Assembly: GCA_028290165.1 (NCBI GenBank)
Contig: JAQGKJ010000772.1
Coordinates: 1 to 9,364, forward strand
Direction of reading: 5' to 3'
DNA length: 9,364 bases
DNA from: Bradyrhizobium sp.
Lineage (GTDB): Bacteria > Pseudomonadota > Alphaproteobacteria > Rhizobiales > Xanthobacteraceae
The notes under the pieces are model-generated. The model had not been told where the DNA came from, made no database searches, and worked only from the letters and a program-made list of their open reading frames with translations. Position 1 is the first letter of the stretch, and the number at the start of each line of letters is the position of its first letter. Of the stretch, positions 6,987-9,364 are shown piece after piece. The position numbers and the translations under genes are program-made.

Positions 6987-7002
6987 CTAACTAGCTAACT
7001 AG
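6987..7002 (+). repeat. Tandem octamer (CTAACTAG twice) running into the ribosome binding site
   Basis: CTAACTAG occurs twice without a gap, and its last two bases are the first two of the AGGAGA Shine-Dalgarno (7001-7006) of the small secreted gene. It forms the 5' untranslated leader just before that site. Confidence 0.7.
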
Positions 7003-7006
7003 GAGA
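7001..7006 (+). promoter_or_regulatory. Ribosome binding site of the small secreted protein
   Basis: AGGAGA is placed 5 bases before ATG 7012. It is good evidence that this short frame is truly translated, and it fixes the start at the signal peptide. Confidence 0.8.
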
Positions 7007-7011
7007 CCAAG

Positions 7012-7260
7012 ATGAAATTCGCATTGATTGGCGCGGCCGCTGTCGCCGCCGCAGCTTTCGCAACTCCTGCACTGGCCCAGGCCGTTATCTCGGACCCGGG
7101 CTACTGCGCGCAGTTCTACCCCGACGCGAATTGCCAGAACCTCGGGCCGGGCAATCCGTATACCGATGGCGCTTACTATCACAACGATCCGACGACGGCG
7201 GCGCGGACGGCCGAGCTCAATGCGGACCGCTATCATGGCGGACCGAAATCGAACGATTGA
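7012..7260 (+). CDS. Small secreted protein of unknown function
   Basis: An 82-residue protein. Residues 1-22 form a classic Sec signal peptide: MKF, a long Ala-rich hydrophobic core, and an 'ATPALAQA' cleavage region, with cutting likely after ALA (about residue 22). The mature part of about 60 residues is polar and rich in Tyr, Asp, Asn and Gly ('DPGYCAQFYPDANCQ', 'YTDGAYYHNDP'). It has two cysteines, C32 and C41, which could form a disulfide in the periplasm. I do not recognise a named domain. Short Ala-signal proteins of this kind are common in Bradyrhizobium-type genomes, usually annotated as hypothetical. A strong Shine-Dalgarno, a good signal peptide and absence of a better competing frame support it as real. 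It is divergent from the DsrE-like gene and convergent with the MASE4-like kinase, with 37 bp to the kinase's stop. Confidence 0.82.
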   Translation: MKFALIGAAAVAAAAFATPALAQAVISDPGYCAQFYPDANCQNLGPGNPYTDGAYYHNDPTTAARTAELNADRYHGGPKSND

Positions 7261-7297
7261 CGACGGGGGCTTCGCCACTTCGTTTGAGGGTGAAATA

Positions 7298-9016
7298 CTA
7301 CCCGTTCAAGTTGCTGAGCGACCGCTGTTGGCCACCACCAGATGCCTGAGCATCCGACGTCTCGCGCCGCAATGAACTGAGCAGGAGGTCGTCGGGTTGC
7401 TCTCGTCGCGAAGCACTAGCAGACGTCGCTCCGTCGGCGAGCAGCGTAAACTGAAAGACGGCGCCCTCGGGCTTGTTTGGGGCAACCCACAACCGGCCAT
7501 CATGGGCCTCGATGATCGAACGGCAGATCGACAGACCCATCCCCATGCCGCCCGATTTCGTCGTGAACAGCGGATTGAATATCCGCTCGAGCTCTTGCGA
7601 GCTAATTCCCGTTCCGGTGTCCGCCACCGATACGATTACGCTCGCGCCGTCGCCGACCTCGGACTTCACGCGCAGGACCCGCGCACCATCCTTGCCCGCC
7701 ATCGAATCGATCGCGTTCGTGATCAAGTTCAGAAGCACTTGCTGCAGCTGGACTCGATCTCCCCTTATCTGCGGTAATTGCGCGTTCGGCTCGGCTTCGA
7801 CCAGTATCCGGTGCCTCTGCAGATCGCCGCGCGTCAAGGCGAGAGCTTCTGCGATGAGGTCGTTGATGTCGAGCGAAGTTCTGTTTCTGGCGTCCTTCTT
7901 GAAGATCGCCCGGATGCTTTCGATCACCGCCGCCGCGCGATGGCCGTCGGTGATGATCTGATTGAATGCCGACTTCGCTTGATCGATATTGGCGATCGGG
8001 CGATCGAGCCAGCTCAAGCCCGCATCGGCATTCGTGATCATCCCGGACAAGGGCTGCTTGACCTCGTGAGCAATGGTGGCCGAGACGGCGTCCCCGGTCA
8101 TCAGCCGCGCCTCGCGTTCCCGGCGTTGGGCAAGGACCGCGCGGAGCAGCTGCGCGTAGAGAATCGTGATCTCGTACAGCAGGACAAACAGCAGCAGACT
8201 GCTGGACACGAGCCCGAAGAACCGGCCGGCGTACCAGCCGAAGGTGAAGCGGGCCGGAATGGGAAACGCGATCAGACAGATTTCTATCACGTACGCGCAC
8301 ATCACCACCATCAGCCAGAGATCGAGCACCGAACGCCGCCGCATCCAGAGCACCGTGAGTGCAAAGGCGCTCAGCAGCGCCAGACAGCTGGCAATATAAA
8401 GCCAGAGGGTGGAAAAATGGACCGGATCGAGATTGATGCGGGGCAACAGCGCGTCCCCCGCTGTGACGCCATAGGCCACGGCGCACACGACGGCCGCCGT
8501 CATGGCAACACTCAAAATGATGGCCGCAGCCGCGGAGCCCCGCCACAACCGCCTGGCCGGATCGGCATCCCTCAACAGGGCATAGGCGATGACGAACATC
8601 GCAAAACCGGCGTGCCACAGAGTATAGAGCCAGCTTGTGGTCTGCAGTCCGGCGCCAATCAGGCCACCTGGCGTGAAGACGCCCGGAAAGGTCAGCATCC
8701 ACGGGATGACGATGAGCGCGGTGTAGAGATATCCACTCGCGATTGCGAGGAGGGCACGCGAACGCAAAATGGAGAACTGGGCAAACAGCAGGAGAGCGGT
8801 AATCGAATCGGTCACGAACATCGCCGTGGCATAGATCGGCACGAAGGCGTCGATCCGCCCGAGCTGGATGGTCGAGAGCGGCCCCTCCGTGATGACAAAG
8901 GCGAGCAGCAGGGCGAACAAGACGGCAACGGCAAGCCGTCTCTGCCCCCGGCTGGGCGACAAGCTCGCGAGGATGAAATGCTGTTGCTCCGGGACAACGG
9001 CGGCCGTCCTCACCAT
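7298..9016 (-). CDS. HPK4-type sensor histidine kinase with MASE4-like membrane sensor
   Basis: A 572-residue kinase. The N-terminal 290 residues contain about eight hydrophobic segments; the part at about 28-150 ('LLLAFVITEGPLSTIQLGRIDAF' shortened, 'FVPIYATAMFVTDSITALLL') resembles MASE4, a membrane-embedded sensor domain of unknown ligand. A short coiled stretch (about 292-306) leads to HisKA with 'ATIAHEVKQPLSGMITNAD' (phospho-accepting H317). HATPase_c follows with N-box 'LQQVLLNLITNAIDS' (N430, N434), G1 'DTGTGIS' (466-472), 'LFTTKSGG', and G2 'GMGMGLS' (490-496). The last 45 residues or so are a polar Ser/Arg/Gln-rich tail. The catalytic half is clearly paralogous to the kinase at the left edge of the window. 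ATG 9016 has AAGAGG at a spacing of 7; ATG 9058 (14 residues longer) is possible but has a weaker site. The open frame runs back to 9316 without family-like sequence. No response regulator is adjacent inside the window. Confidence 0.9.
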   Translation of the reverse strand: MVRTAAVVPEQQHFILASLSPSRGQRRLAVAVLFALLLAFVITEGPLSTIQLGRIDAFVPIYATAMFVTDSITALLLFAQFSILRSRALLAIASGYLYTALIVIPWMLTFPGVFTPGGLIGAGLQTTSWLYTLWHAGFAMFVIAYALLRDADPARRLWRGSAAAAIILSVAMTAAVVCAVAYGVTAGDALLPRINLDPVHFSTLWLYIASCLALLSAFALTVLWMRRRSVLDLWLMVVMCAYVIEICLIAFPIPARFTFGWYAGRFFGLVSSSLLLFVLLYEITILYAQLLRAVLAQRREREARLMTGDAVSATIAHEVKQPLSGMITNADAGLSWLDRPIANIDQAKSAFNQIITDGHRAAAVIESIRAIFKKDARNRTSLDINDLIAEALALTRGDLQRHRILVEAEPNAQLPQIRGDRVQLQQVLLNLITNAIDSMAGKDGARVLRVKSEVGDGASVIVSVADTGTGISSQELERIFNPLFTTKSGGMGMGLSICRSIIEAHDGRLWVAPNKPEGAVFQFTLLADGATSASASRREQPDDLLLSSLRRETSDAQASGGGQQRSLSNLNG

Positions 9017-9023
9017 CGCAGCG

Positions 9024-9029
9024 CCTCTT
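9024..9029 (-). promoter_or_regulatory. Ribosome binding site favouring the start at 9016
   Basis: AAGAGG on the minus strand lies 7 bases before the ATG ending at 9016. The competing ATG at 9058 is preceded only by GAGAATT at a longer distance, so the shorter product is preferred. Confidence 0.5.
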
Positions 9030-9058
9030 CGCAGTGGCTCGCGCGGCACGAAACTCAT

Positions 9059-9364
9059 ACAGGATGAATTCTCGTCTTTGCGCGAACAGGTGCAATGGCT
9101 AAAGACTATCACTTCGCGATCGTGCGGCGAACGAGAAATGTGCCGAAAAAGTCGGCCATGCCTGGCGGTCAGGTCGAAGTCCGTTGTGGTCAAACTGCAA
9201 CATGGTTGCCCAAAGGCGTCCGCTTTGCGGCCAGGGAACCCAAGCCACTTTCGCGTCACGCCGCCGCGCTCGTTTTCGGCATCGTGCATTTCAACGATGC
9301 GCCACGAGGCAGTCACTAAGGAGGGGCGCGGCTCAACTCAACTGAGACGAACTTAGCGTCGTCC
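9059..9364. other. Upstream region of the MASE4-like kinase, no supported gene
   Basis: About 300 bp without a convincing gene. A plus-strand frame at 9095-9319 (74 codons, ATG start) is open, but it has no good Shine-Dalgarno, mixed codon use and no recognisable domain. The kinase frame is also open through here on the minus strand, but its residues do not resemble a sensor domain. Sequence around 9115-9240 feels like the degenerate intergenic filler seen in Bradyrhizobium-type genomes. The kinase promoter should lie here, but no clear boxes were found. Confidence 0.45.

Larger units (their letters stand above)
6803..7011. promoter_or_regulatory. Divergent intergenic region between the DsrE-like gene and the small secreted gene
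   Basis: Both genes start outward from this 209-bp stretch, so promoters in both directions must lie here or nearby. It is locally AT-rich around 6861-6900 (TAAATCCTTTTTTATGAGG and ATTTTTAGTTTGAG), unlike the surrounding coding DNA. It also contains a palindrome at 6923-6936 and a tandem octamer at 6987-7002. I could not assign -35/-10 boxes with confidence. Confidence 0.6.

Noticed and set aside
7778..9067. Plus-strand open frame of 429 codons opposite the MASE4-like kinase
   Set aside because: It is the antisense shadow of the kinase, whose H-box, N, G1 and G2 motifs are all intact on the minus strand. Composition is charged and domain-free.
7602..9095. Minus-strand 497-codon frame overlapping the MASE4-like kinase
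   Set aside because: Out-of-frame reading of the same gene, Arg/His/Cys-rich with no domains.
1..9364. CRISPR arrays, IS elements, tRNA or rRNA genes, phage attachment sites
   Set aside because: No regularly spaced repeats, transposase-like frames, terminal inverted repeats or structural-RNA signatures were seen by eye on either strand.

Overview
The window looks like a piece of an alphaproteobacterial chromosome, most likely from the Bradyrhizobium / Rhodopseudomonas / Afipia group. This rests on GC-rich coding with GTG and TTG starts, FixL/FixJ-type two-component genes with the 'HEVxQPL' kinase H-box common in that group, and a small secreted protein of a type I associate with it. No search could be run, so the genus is an inference.

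Layout, left to right. (1) Bases 1-1808, plus strand: the C-terminal end of a FixL/HPK4-type sensor kinase cut by the window edge, a FixJ/NodW-type response regulator (REC plus LuxR-type HTH) overlapping the kinase by 4 bp, then a receiver-only regulator with no output domain. (2) Bases 1809-2164: a gap with no convincing gene but with a perfect 10-bp inverted repeat. (3) 2165-3538, plus: a membrane-bound HAMP kinase of the QseC/BasS/CusS type with no OmpR-type partner in the window. (4) 6802-3558, minus strand, three co-directional genes: a Tat-type-signal DsrE-like protein, a fused DoxD-DoxA thiosulfate:quinone oxidoreductase subunit protein, and an acyltransferase-3 family membrane protein. 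(5) 6803-7011: a divergent regulatory region with small repeats. (6) 7012-7260, plus: a small secreted protein of unknown function. (7) 9016-7298, minus: a second HPK4-type kinase with a multi-span MASE4-like membrane sensor, then about 350 bp at the right edge with no supported gene.

The most coherent biology is the minus-strand cluster. An exported DsrE-like protein with a conserved-position cysteine beside a DoxDA fusion suggests periplasmic or membrane handling of reduced sulfur (thiosulfate or sulfane sulfur) with electrons passed to the quinone pool. The acyltransferase may simply be co-transcribed. Around the cluster are three sensor kinases but only one full response regulator, so the window is rich in signalling. 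Whether any kinase controls the sulfur genes cannot be decided from sequence alone. No IS elements, CRISPR arrays, tRNA or rRNA genes were seen.
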